Assembly: GCA_934432725.1 (NCBI GenBank)
Contig: CAKRZE010000014.1
Span: 1 to 64,000, forward strand
Direction: 5' to 3'
DNA: 64,000 nt
DNA from: an uncultured Eubacteriales bacterium
GTDB taxonomy: Bacteria > Bacillota > Clostridia > Oscillospirales > CAG-272
Under the pieces are notes generated by a model. That model saw nothing but the letters and a program-made list of their open reading frames with translations, was not told the origin of the DNA and did not search any database. Made by a program: the position numbers and the translations under genes. Within the stretch, counting starts at the first letter, position 1. Each line of letters starts with the position of its first letter. This document shows positions 25,387-33,109 of the stretch, piece after piece.

Positions 25387-26303
25387 TACTTATCGCCTCC
25401 CTCTTTCTGAGGTGCTGTGCCCTGGCGGTTGCCGCTATAGCCGCCCTGACGGTTGCCGCTATAGCCGCCCTGGCGGTTGCCGTTATAGCCGCCCTGACGG
25501 TTGCCGCCGAAGCCACCCTGGCGGTTGCCGTTATAGCCGCCCTGACGGTTATTGTTGAAGCCGCCCGGACGTCTGTCGCCTCTGTCGCGTCTGTCGCCGC
25601 GGCGCTCGAAGCGCTCCGGTCTCTGCGCAGCCTGCTTCTGTTCGTCTACGAAGCGGCGCTTCTGACCGTTGTCCACAAGAACCTCGCCCTTGTAGATCCA
25701 GACCTTGACGCCGATCTTGCCGTAGGTGGTATTTGCTTCCGCAAAGCCGTAATCGATGTCGGCTCTGAGCGTCTGCAGCGGGATCGAACCCTCATGATAG
25801 TGCTCGGTGCGGGCGATTTCCGCGCCGCCGAGACGTCCGCCGCAGCTGATCTTGATACCCTTGGCGCCGGACTTCATCGTTCTGCCGATGCTGAGCTTCA
25901 TCGCGCGGCGGAAGCCGATACGCTTCTCCAGCTGACCTGCGATATTCTCGGCAACGAGCTGTGCGTTCATATCGGGATTTCTGATCTCCACGACATTGAC
26001 GGAAACGGGCTTGCCGAGCATTTTCTCAAGCTCCAGCTTCAGCTTTTTGATTTCTGCGCCGTCTCTTCCGATGATCGTACCGGGCTTTGCGCAGTGAATG
26101 AACACTCTGACGTTATCGGCAGAATCGCGTTCGATCTCAATTTTCGGAATGCCGGCTTCCTTGAGCTTATTTTTCAGATACGTTCTGACTTTATGATCGG
26201 AGACCAGGATGTCGCCGAACACTTCGTCCTTTGCGAACCATCTGGAATCCCAGTTTCTAATGACACCGACACGGAAGCCGTGCGGATTAACCTTCTGACC
26301 CAT
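25386..26303 (-). CDS. rpsC: 30S ribosomal protein S3 with a repeat-bearing Gly/Arg/Asn/Gln tail
   Basis: Residues 1-210 are a normal S3: MGQKVNPHGFRVGVIRNWDS, the KH domain GRDGAEIKKLKLELEK, and a C-terminal domain ending GKIGVKVWIYKGEVL. S3 helps form the mRNA entry channel and helicase site. The protein continues for about 95 residues, to 305 in all, against ~218 in B. subtilis. The tail starts with an Arg/Asp-rich patch (ERRGDRRDRGDRRPGG) and then has five to six 8-residue repeats of the type NRQGGYNG or NRQGGYSG, encoded by 24-bp tandem repeats (about 25410-25560). The tail resembles RGG-like disordered RNA-binding tails; its role is unknown. Confidence 0.97.
   Translation of the reverse strand: MGQKVNPHGFRVGVIRNWDSRWFAKDEVFGDILVSDHKVRTYLKNKLKEAGIPKIEIERDSADNVRVFIHCAKPGTIIGRDGAEIKKLKLELEKMLGKPVSVNVVEIRNPDMNAQLVAENIAGQLEKRIGFRRAMKLSIGRTMKSGAKGIKISCGGRLGGAEIARTEHYHEGSIPLQTLRADIDYGFAEANTTYGKIGVKVWIYKGEVLVDNGQKRRFVDEQKQAAQRPERFERRGDRRDRGDRRPGGFNNNRQGGYNGNRQGGFGGNRQGGYNGNRQGGYSGNRQGGYSGNRQGTAPQKEGGDK
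25410..25560 (-). repeat. 24-bp in-frame tandem repeats in rpsC
   Basis: About six copies of a 24-base unit encode the S3 tail repeat NRQGGY(N/S)G. Copies differ mainly at third positions (for example GCCGCTATAGCC versus GCCGTTATAGCC), which suggests that the protein sequence is under selection rather than the DNA alone. Confidence 0.8.
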
Positions 26304-26321
26304 GAAACACTCTGCCTCCTT

Positions 26322-26663
26322 TTACTTCGTTTCTTTTTCCTTGACAACCAAGGTGACATGGCTCGTTCTCTTCAGGATTCTGTCGCCGCGTCCCTGCGCT
26401 CTGGGCATCATGCGCTTCAGCGTAGGACCGGGGCAGACGAAGCACTCGGAGACATAGAGCTTTTCGGGATCCATGTGGAAATTCACCTCAGCATTGGAAA
26501 CAGCACTCTTCAGCAGCTTTTCCAGATACTCGGATGCCGCCTTGGGAGTATGTTTCAGAATTGCCATTGCCTCTCCCGCGGGCTTGTTGCGGATCAGGTC
26601 AAGAACGATCTGCACCTTACGGGGAGAAATTCTGGCATATTTCAAAATAGCCTTTGCTTCCAT
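26322..26663 (-). CDS. rplV: 50S ribosomal protein L22
   Basis: The 113-residue protein begins MEAKAILKYARISPRKVQIV and has the long beta-hairpin PTLKRMMPRAQGRGDRILKR that lines the exit tunnel. It lies between rpsS and rpsC. Confidence 0.98.
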   Translation of the reverse strand: MEAKAILKYARISPRKVQIVLDLIRNKPAGEAMAILKHTPKAASEYLEKLLKSAVSNAEVNFHMDPEKLYVSECFVCPGPTLKRMMPRAQGRGDRILKRTSHVTLVVKEKETK

Positions 26664-26683
26664 TTCACTTTACCTCCCTGCCA

Positions 26684-26968
26684 TTATTTACCGGACGTAT
26701 TGGACGTCTTGGATCCGGAATGGCCGCGGAACGTTCTGGTCTGTGCAAACTCACCGAGCTTGTGACCGACCATATCCTCGGTGACATATACCGGAACGTG
26801 CTTTCTGCCGTCGTGAACCGCGATGGTGTGTCCGACGAACTCGGGGAATATTGTGGAAGCTCTTGACCAGGTCTTCAGAACCTTCTTTTCACCGGCAGCG
26901 TTCATCGCCTCGATCCGGCTGAACAGCTTCGCTTCTACATAAGGTCCTTTTTTCAGGCTTCTGCTCAT
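26684..26968 (-). CDS. rpsS: 30S ribosomal protein S19
   Basis: The 94-residue protein begins MSRSLKKGPYVEAKLFSRIE and has the motif FVGHTIAVHDGRKHVPVYVT. S19 pairs with S13 in the head of the small subunit. It lies between rplB and rplV. Confidence 0.98.
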   Translation of the reverse strand: MSRSLKKGPYVEAKLFSRIEAMNAAGEKKVLKTWSRASTIFPEFVGHTIAVHDGRKHVPVYVTEDMVGHKLGEFAQTRTFRGHSGSKTSNTSGK

Positions 26969-26986
26969 ATTATCGAACCTCCTTCA

Positions 26987-27820
26987 TTATTTACCGTTTC
27001 TGCGTCTGATGATAAACTTATCGGTGCGGGCTTTTCTGTTACGGGTCTTATAACCCATCGCAGGCTTGCCCCACGGCGTAACCGGGCCGGGATGACCGAT
27101 CGGGGATTTACCTTCACCGCCTCCGTGCGGGTGGTCGCAGGGGTTCATGACAGAACCGCGGACCGTAGGACGGATGCCGAGGTGGCGGGTCTTACCTGCC
27201 TTACCGATCTTGATCGTGTCGTGCTCGATGTTGCCGACCGTGCCGATCGTCGCCTTGCAGTCCAGGCGGACGATGCGGACCTCACCGGAAGGAAGTCTGA
27301 TCTGTGCCTGTCCGTTTTCCTTTGCCATCAGCTGTGCGACAGCGCCGGCGGAGCGGACGAGCTGACCGCCCTTGCCGGGATACAGCTCAATGTTGTGGAT
27401 CATGGTACCGACCGGGATATTGGCGATGGGAAGCGTATTTCCCGTCTTGATATCCGCCTCGGCGCCGGAATAGATCACGTCGCCGACCTTCAGACCGTCG
27501 GGCGCAATCACATAGGTTTTTTTGCCGTCCTCATACTGCAGAAGTGCGATATAGGCGGTTCTGTTCGGATCGTATTCGATCGCGATGACATTCGCCGGCA
27601 CATCCACGGTATTTCTCTTGAAATCGATAATTCTGTACTTGACCTTGTTGCCGCCGCCCTGATGACGGACGGTGATACGGCCGTAGCTGTTGCGTCCGGC
27701 GTGCTTCTTCTTGATGACAATCAGGCTTTTTTCGGGGGATCTCTTGGTGATCTCCTCGAAGGAAGGTACAGACATATGTCTTCTTGACGGCGTAGTAGGC
27801 TTGTATTTATTCACTGACAT
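26987..27820 (-). CDS. rplB: 50S ribosomal protein L2
   Basis: This 277-residue primary 23S rRNA-binding protein is needed for subunit association and peptidyl transfer. It has the SH3-like core (VPANVIAIEYDPNRTAYIAL) and the C-terminal VRGSVMNPCDHPHGGGEGKS motif with the conserved His near the active centre. It lies between rplW and rpsS. Confidence 0.98.
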   Translation of the reverse strand: MSVNKYKPTTPSRRHMSVPSFEEITKRSPEKSLIVIKKKHAGRNSYGRITVRHQGGGNKVKYRIIDFKRNTVDVPANVIAIEYDPNRTAYIALLQYEDGKKTYVIAPDGLKVGDVIYSGAEADIKTGNTLPIANIPVGTMIHNIELYPGKGGQLVRSAGAVAQLMAKENGQAQIRLPSGEVRIVRLDCKATIGTVGNIEHDTIKIGKAGKTRHLGIRPTVRGSVMNPCDHPHGGGEGKSPIGHPGPVTPWGKPAMGYKTRNRKARTDKFIIRRRNGK

Positions 27821-27835
27821 ATCGGAGCCCTCCTA

Positions 27836-28138
27836 TCACATCATACCGTCGAAGAACTCAATGGTCTTGGAATCGGCGGTCAGCTTGACGATCGCCTTTT
27901 TCCATTCGGACGTGTATCCGAAATGAACACCGAGTCTCTTGGGTTTCTTCTTCATGTTGAGCGTGTTGACATATTCAACCTTGACGCCGTCCTTCTTGAA
28001 CAGCTCCTCAACAGCGGCTTTGATTTCCGCCTTGGTCGCGTCCTTTGCGACCTTGAACACATATTTCTTCTCAGCCATTCCGCCCATTGAGGCTTCGGAA
28101 ATCACCGGGCTGAGGATAATATCCTGTGCGTGCTTCAT
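27836..28138 (-). CDS. rplW: 50S ribosomal protein L23
   Basis: The 100-residue protein binds domain III of 23S rRNA at the tunnel exit. It has VAKDATKAEIKAAVEELFKK and VNTLNMKKKPKRLG. The start overlaps the rplD stop by four bases (ATGA), so translation is coupled. The N-terminus DIILSPVISEASM is typical. Confidence 0.97.
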   Translation of the reverse strand: MKHAQDIILSPVISEASMGGMAEKKYVFKVAKDATKAEIKAAVEELFKKDGVKVEYVNTLNMKKKPKRLGVHFGYTSEWKKAIVKLTADSKTIEFFDGMM

Positions 28139-28758
28139 GCGTACACCTCCCCGATCTTCTCAGCTGCTGCTTTCGCGACAACGAAGGTGTTTGCATTCAG
28201 AACATCGTAAACGTTCAGCGTGTTGACGCCTGCGGTCTTGACGCCCGGAATATTCGCAAAGGATGCAACGACCTTCTTGTCGTTGTCAGCCAGAACAACC
28301 AGAACCTTCTTGTCGGCGCCGATCGCGCTGAGCATGTTGACCATGGTCTTGGTCTTGTATTCCTCGGTTGCAATCGTGTCGATCACGACCAGATTGCCGC
28401 CGGCAACCTTATCGGAAAGCGCGCTCTTCAGTGCGACTCTCTTCATCTTCTTGTTCAGTGTCACACGATATTCTCTGGGCTTGGGAGCGAACACCACGCC
28501 GCCGTGTGTCCACTGCGGAGCGCGCGTAGAACCCTGTCTTGCTCTGCCGGTACCCTTCTGCTTCCACGGCTTTTTGCCGCCGCCGGAAACCTCGGTACGG
28601 GTGAGAGCGGACTGTGTGCCCTGTCTCTGATTCATGAGATAGGCTCTGACTGCGGTATGGAGAACTGCCGCGTTTACCTCAGCGCCGAAAACCGCCTCGG
28701 AAAGCGCCATTTCACCGACCTCTTTGCCGGCCATATCAAAAACCTTTACATTTGGCAT
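28135..28758 (-). CDS. rplD: 50S ribosomal protein L4
   Basis: The 207-residue protein has the tunnel loop GGGKKPWKQKGTGRARQGST and APQWTHGGVVFAPKPR typical of L4. In E. coli L4 also represses its own S10 operon; the structured leader upstream of rpsJ in this window invites that comparison. It lies between rplC and rplW. Confidence 0.97.
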   Translation of the reverse strand: MPNVKVFDMAGKEVGEMALSEAVFGAEVNAAVLHTAVRAYLMNQRQGTQSALTRTEVSGGGKKPWKQKGTGRARQGSTRAPQWTHGGVVFAPKPREYRVTLNKKMKRVALKSALSDKVAGGNLVVIDTIATEEYKTKTMVNMLSAIGADKKVLVVLADNDKKVVASFANIPGVKTAGVNTLNVYDVLNANTFVVAKAAAEKIGEVYA

Positions 28759-28778
28759 CGTTAACTTCCTCCTTCCGC

Positions 28779-29411
28779 TCAGGCCTTGACGGAGTTGCGA
28801 ATGAAGACGATTCCGCCGCGTGCGCCGGGAACAGCGCCCTTCACGGCGATAATGTTCTTTTCCGCGTCGATCTTCGCAATGCTCAGATTCAAAACCGTAA
28901 CTTGTTCATTACCGTACTGACCAGCCATCTTTTTGTTCTTGAACACCCTAGACGGGCTGGAGTTCGGACCCATCGATCCGCACTGACGGTGGATCGGACC
29001 GGTACCGTGCGTCATTCTCAGAATGGAGTGGTTCCACCGCTTCACGCTTCCGGTGTATCCGCGGCCCTTGGTGATGCCGGTAACGTCGACCTTTTCACCT
29101 GCAGCAAAGATGTCTGCGGTGACGGTATCGCCCGTGTTATAGCCGGAGATATCATCAAGACGGAACTCCTTCAGATGCTTCTTGGGGGTGGTGCCTGCCT
29201 TCTTGAAATGACCTGCCTGCGGCTTGGTGAGCTTCTTTTCTTCCACATCCACAAAGCCGAGCTGGATCGCGTCATAGCCGTCTGTTTCGGCGGTCTTCTT
29301 CTGAGCGACCGTGCAGGGACCAGCTTCAATGACGGTAACCGGAATCACATTGCCGTTCTCGTCAAAGATCTGGGTCATGCCGATTTTCTTGCCGATAATG
29401 CCTTTTTTCAT
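28779..29411 (-). CDS. rplC: 50S ribosomal protein L3
   Basis: The 210-residue protein initiates large-subunit assembly and reaches toward the peptidyl transferase centre. It begins MKKGIIGKKIGMTQIFDENG and has GFQGVMKR-region equivalents in VTGITKGRGYTGSVKRWNHS and MGPNSSPSRVFKNKKMAGQY. It follows rpsJ after a 121-base gap with no gene. Confidence 0.97.
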   Translation of the reverse strand: MKKGIIGKKIGMTQIFDENGNVIPVTVIEAGPCTVAQKKTAETDGYDAIQLGFVDVEEKKLTKPQAGHFKKAGTTPKKHLKEFRLDDISGYNTGDTVTADIFAAGEKVDVTGITKGRGYTGSVKRWNHSILRMTHGTGPIHRQCGSMGPNSSPSRVFKNKKMAGQYGNEQVTVLNLSIAKIDAEKNIIAVKGAVPGARGGIVFIRNSVKA

Positions 29412-29532
29412 TTGTGTTTCCTCCTGTTTTAGTTATTGGTTGACCACGCGCTCTGCCGTGTGCCAACATGACATAAAACGGTGACTCCCTGAAAAGTCTG
29501 CGTTTTACCGCGCCCGGGGCGCATCTCTCTGA

Positions 29533-29844
29533 TCAGAGCTTGATGTCGATATCAACGCCTGCCGGAAGGGTGAGACTCATCAAAGCCTCAACGGTCTTCT
29601 GGGACGGCTTCAGAATATCAATCAGTCTCTTGTGCGTGCGAAGCTCAAACTGTTCGCGGGAATCCTTATATTTGTGAACCGCGCGAAGAATTGTGATAAC
29701 TTCCTTTTCGGTCGGAAGCGGGATCGGACCGGAAACCGCAGCGCCGTTGCGCTTTGCCGTTTCAACAATCTGTGCCGCCGCCTGATCGATCAGAACATGA
29801 TCATAGCTCTTCAGTCTGACTCTGATTTTCTCTTTAACTGCCAC
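29533..29844 (-). CDS. rpsJ: 30S ribosomal protein S10
   Basis: The 103-residue protein is the first gene of the ribosomal block. VAVKEKIRVRLKSYDHVLID (GTG start read as Met), the NGAAVSGPIPLPTE loop and the end LPAGVDIDIKL are conserved. The start is GTG at 29844, nine bases after AAAGGAGG. S10 also takes part in transcription antitermination with NusB. A long structured leader and a promoter precede it. Confidence 0.98.
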   Translation of the reverse strand: MAVKEKIRVRLKSYDHVLIDQAAAQIVETAKRNGAAVSGPIPLPTEKEVITILRAVHKYKDSREQFELRTHKRLIDILKPSQKTVEALMSLTLPAGVDIDIKL

Positions 29845-29928
29845 TTGGTTTTGCCTCCTTTAATTACATTAAATGGGGCGAAGGTCGAACACTCTTCCGG
29901 GTGTTTCATCACCCTTCCGAAAGAAAAT

Positions 29929-29986
29929 CCGGATATTTGCGCGCTTTTTGAAATTTCAGGTGATTTCAAAAAGAGAGCAAATCCGG
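29929..29986 (-). promoter_or_regulatory. Long hairpin in the rpsJ leader, possible attenuator
   Basis: On the minus strand an inner 11-bp stem (plus 29963-29973 with 29944-29954, loop of eight) is enclosed by an outer stem (plus 29977-29986 with 29929-29940, a two-base bulge). A T-rich run (plus 29916-29928) follows on the transcript side. It lies about 85 bases upstream of the rpsJ start within the expected transcript, so it may control the operon. Confidence 0.6.
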
Positions 29987-30003
29987 GTTTGCCGACAGTT
30001 CAT
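29956..30003 (-). CDS. Possible 15-residue leader peptide upstream of rpsJ
   Basis: An ATG at 30003 is immediately preceded by AGGAGG with a short two-base spacing and opens a frame MNCRQTRICSLFEIT that ends inside the loop of the leader hairpin. A ribosome stopped there would disrupt the hairpin. The short spacing makes efficient translation doubtful. Confidence 0.2.
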   Translation of the reverse strand: MNCRQTRICSLFEIT

Positions 30004-30152
30004 GACCTCCTGTCGCCCGGTTGTTTGCGAGCGGTCCGGATTGCTCCGTTTCCGCCCCCGCATCGGACATACTCCACGAAAATTACCCTGCAAAAGCCTT
30101 CATGGCGGCTGATACAGGCAACCTCTCGCTTCATCGCATATCAAGCTTTTCT

Positions 30153-30181
30153 ATTATATCTTATCCCATTCAAAAAAGCAA
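30153..30181 (-). promoter_or_regulatory. Promoter of the ribosomal protein operon
   Basis: On the minus strand TTGCTT (plus 30176-30181), 17 bases, TATAAT (plus 30153-30158). The expected transcript starts about 300 bases upstream of rpsJ. The region is AT-rich compared with its surroundings. Confidence 0.65.
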
Positions 30182-31660
30182 GTCATTCGGCAACTTTTTT
30201 TATAATTTACAATTTATTCACAAGAAACCGGACACCGGGCAGGCAAAAACGGCATAAAGCTTCCGATTCCAGCCGCCTTTCACAGCCGTCCGGGCAGATA
30301 TGCGCAGGCTTCCGTCCGTCTGCCTCCCGCAGATTGCCGCCCGCTTCATCGCATGGCAGGCTTTTCTATTCTGTCTTATTCCGTTCAAGGCTCCGCCGCA
30401 CTCCCGGTCGTATTTCATCCTAAAAGCCCGCAATGCCCCCGCTGCGAAAGCCTCCGGAATGTTCCGAGCGGCAAAAGCCCGCGCTTCTCCTGCACCCGAT
30501 GAAGCTCCCGCAGCGCCGAAGCCCCTGCGCCTTTCCGCACACAAAAAGAAATGCAGAAGCCTCGTCCGGCGAATCTCTTGTCAGAAGGAAACTGCCCCGC
30601 AGTGCAAAAGTTTTTGTCTCTCCGCGCCCGAAGACACTCCGCAGCGCCAAAGCTCTGCCTCCTCCGTTTTTCCCGCAAAGCGGACGTTTTGCCGCGCAGT
30701 GCGCGGTTCCCTCCCGGGAGCCATCGCAGCCGCAAACGCCGCTCATACGCGCCCGGCAAGCAGCTGCAGAGCACCATACACGCCGCGTCCAAAGAAACCG
30801 GTGCAGAAGCACCTCGCTCAGCCGTGCCGTTTGTGCCGGCAGCAGAGCCGTCCGAAGCGGCAGCTTTGTCCGGTCCTCCTCTTCACAGCGGTTCGGCTGC
30901 CCCGGTTCCAAGCCGCTTTACGCAGGAAAGCCGCCTGTCAAACGCTTCTCCGCCGCCTTTCCGCACAAGCGGCGGACCTGCGCCCGCCGGTCCCCTGCGC
31001 CAATCGCTTCCGGTACACCGATGAAATCCGGAGCATGCCGCAGGAGCAGCCGATGCGGTTTTGTTTTCTTCCTTTATTACTGTGATGCCATTGTGAACGC
31101 ATATCCGGCATAGAGGCATATGTCCTCCTCCGGACGGCAAGGCGCGCTTCCGGCAGAAAAAAGACCGGACCTTTCACAAAGCATCCGATCTCTTCGTTTA
31201 TTCCGACCCTCCGGGCAAAAAAGCACACAGACGCCGCAGCGAAGCACGCACGCGCACCGGCTGCCTGTACAAACCGCGGCTCCGTCCCCGCGCAAAAGCC
31301 TCCCGGAGCGCCGAGGCGGTTCCGCTGCGCTCCGCTTCAGCCGATTCCGGCAAGGCACAGACCCCGGAGCAGCCCCGGGCACAGCTTAAAATGCTCTCTC
31401 CGGTCCGCATTTCCTCCCGCCCGATCCAAACCCGCGTTTTCCTGCACACCGAGCAGCGCCGTCAGTCAAAGCAGTCCCCGGAAAGACGGCAGCCCCGGCA
31501 GCCCGCCGGAGCCCGGCTCCCCTTCAAGGCTCAGCCGTCCGTTTCGGTATGAGAGCCGCCTGCGCAGGGGGGAGCGTCTCCTCCGGTCTGCGCATCTTTC
31601 TGCCGGACCCTTCAGCCGACCCGATCCGGACGCGCCGGGATCAACGGGGTCACGCCGGAA
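30182..31660. other. 1.5 kb of non-coding DNA with a degenerate copy of the rpsJ promoter region
   Basis: No gene is credible here. At about 30335-30400 the sequence GCTTCATCGCATGGCAGGCTTTTCTATTCTGTCTTATTCCGTTCAAGGC parallels GCTTCATCGCATATCAAGCTTTTCTATTATATC at 30128 and on, so the promoter segment seems to have been duplicated and then decayed (TATAAT is now CAGAAT). The rest (30400-31600) is GC-rich, C-biased and repeat-poor. Confidence 0.55.
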
Positions 31661-32701
31661 TCAATGCTTCTTCCTGCGGCACAGCACGATCACCGCGCCG
31701 GTGACTGCGCCGACCGCACAGACTCCGATCCCCGCAATGACACAGATCTTAAGTATTCTGACATATACCGGCTCGGACTGTCCGTCCGGGGCAGAGCCGT
31801 CCGTTTCGGCATGAGAGCCGGTTTCCCCCAACGTATTCTTCTTCCCTCCGGTCTGAACACCGCCGTCCGGCTCTTCTGCGGTATACTCCGCATACGGAAG
31901 CATGGTTCCGTCCTCCCGGAACGGAATATCCAATCCGAGAACAAGATAGTTCCAGCATTCGCCGCTCCAGAACCCGAAGGTCGCTTCCTCCGTCAGGATC
32001 ATCGGGTCACATACCCCCAGCGGCGTAACCTCCATGACGGCATAACCCTCGTTGGAAAGAAACTCCTCATAATACGCTGCATATTCCGGATCGGGATAGC
32101 TCTCCATGGCAGGTCCCATGTACTCCGCGCAGGCAGCCAGACTCCAGTCCTCTCCCTCCAGCTCCGCAGCCGCGCTGTGCAGCACATAAAGGTACTCCCG
32201 GAACGCCGCATCGTGATCCTCGGGATAAAGCTCACAGCTCATAACGAACGAAGCCACCATATCTTCATACGGGCTCGGATTATACGGCTCGCTGACAGTA
32301 AGCCTCTGAACAAACGGCGTATAGCCTCCCGTCCCGTTGCCGATTCCCTGAAGGTAGCCGTTGCCGTCGTAAACCGAGCAGTAGTAGTCCCCCGGCTCGG
32401 TGAGATAAATCGCCTTGCTCGGCGCATCAAAGGGCTCATCCAAAAGGACATTGCCGTCCGCATCCGTCATGACAAGCCGGAAACCGCCCCACATCCGCCG
32501 GTATTCGTCGTCAATCAGCTCCGTGGACTGGCGTTTGTAGAGCGTCACCGTCACATCGCAAACCGGACCCGAGGTGATCCCCACCCAGGAAACATCAACA
32601 ACGCACTCTCCCTCCTCTCCCTCATTGCCGGCACAAATGCTCCACGGGAGCATTGCAGCCGCCAGCATCAGGCAAACCGTCAGTACAAACAGCCGTTTCA
32701 T
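31661..32701 (-). CDS. Secreted, membrane-anchored protein of unknown function
   Basis: The 346-residue protein has a signal peptide (MKRLFVLTVCLMLAAAMLPWSICAG), an acidic extracellular part, a Gly/Thr/Glu/Asp linker near residues 290-310, and a C-terminal transmembrane helix (ILKICVIAGIGVCAVGAVTGAVIVL) ending CRRKKH, so the bulk faces outside. The N-terminal part (about 35-160) looks beta-rich, with VSWVGITSGPVCDVTVTLYK; the middle (160-270) is helical. It has four to six scattered cysteines. No family is recognised. The ATG at 32701 starts the signal peptide. It lies downstream of the CrtO-glycosyltransferase fusion on the same strand, after a 408-base gap, so co-transcription is uncertain. 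Confidence 0.75.
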   Translation of the reverse strand: MKRLFVLTVCLMLAAAMLPWSICAGNEGEEGECVVDVSWVGITSGPVCDVTVTLYKRQSTELIDDEYRRMWGGFRLVMTDADGNVLLDEPFDAPSKAIYLTEPGDYYCSVYDGNGYLQGIGNGTGGYTPFVQRLTVSEPYNPSPYEDMVASFVMSCELYPEDHDAAFREYLYVLHSAAAELEGEDWSLAACAEYMGPAMESYPDPEYAAYYEEFLSNEGYAVMEVTPLGVCDPMILTEEATFGFWSGECWNYLVLGLDIPFREDGTMLPYAEYTAEEPDGGVQTGGKKNTLGETGSHAETDGSAPDGQSEPVYVRILKICVIAGIGVCAVGAVTGAVIVLCRRKKH

Positions 32702-33109
32702 ATCGATCCACACAGCCCCCACAAAAGCGAAAGGCTTCCCTTCTTTAAAATCGGAGCAGTCCCCTGCCCCGTCCCTTTTTCAACACCGAAAGCTCCCGCA
32801 AGCCTGCCCGCCGCGCCGCATGAAGCCCCGCAAACGGGCAGCGGATTTTCGGCAGCATTGGCATGCACGGCAGTGCGAAGGCTCCCGCATCAGCCGTAAT
32901 CGCCCGTCACAGAAGCTTCCGCCCGACCGCGTTCCTCCGCATGCGGCAGGCTCTGACCCGGACGCAGCCGCCCGCACGGGAGGCTTCTGCCGCCCCGCGT
33001 TCTTCCGCGCAGCAGGCTTTCCCCGGCTGCGGATTTCCCCTGCACGACCGCTTCCTCTTCAAACGCCCCGGCGGCGGAGAATGCCGAACAGCCGGCTGGG
33101 CACAGCGGC
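32702..33109. other. Non-coding GC-rich gap
   Basis: About 400 bases between the surface-protein gene and the fusion gene; C-rich on the plus strand, no ribosome binding site attached to the open frames, no promoter noted. Confidence 0.5.
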
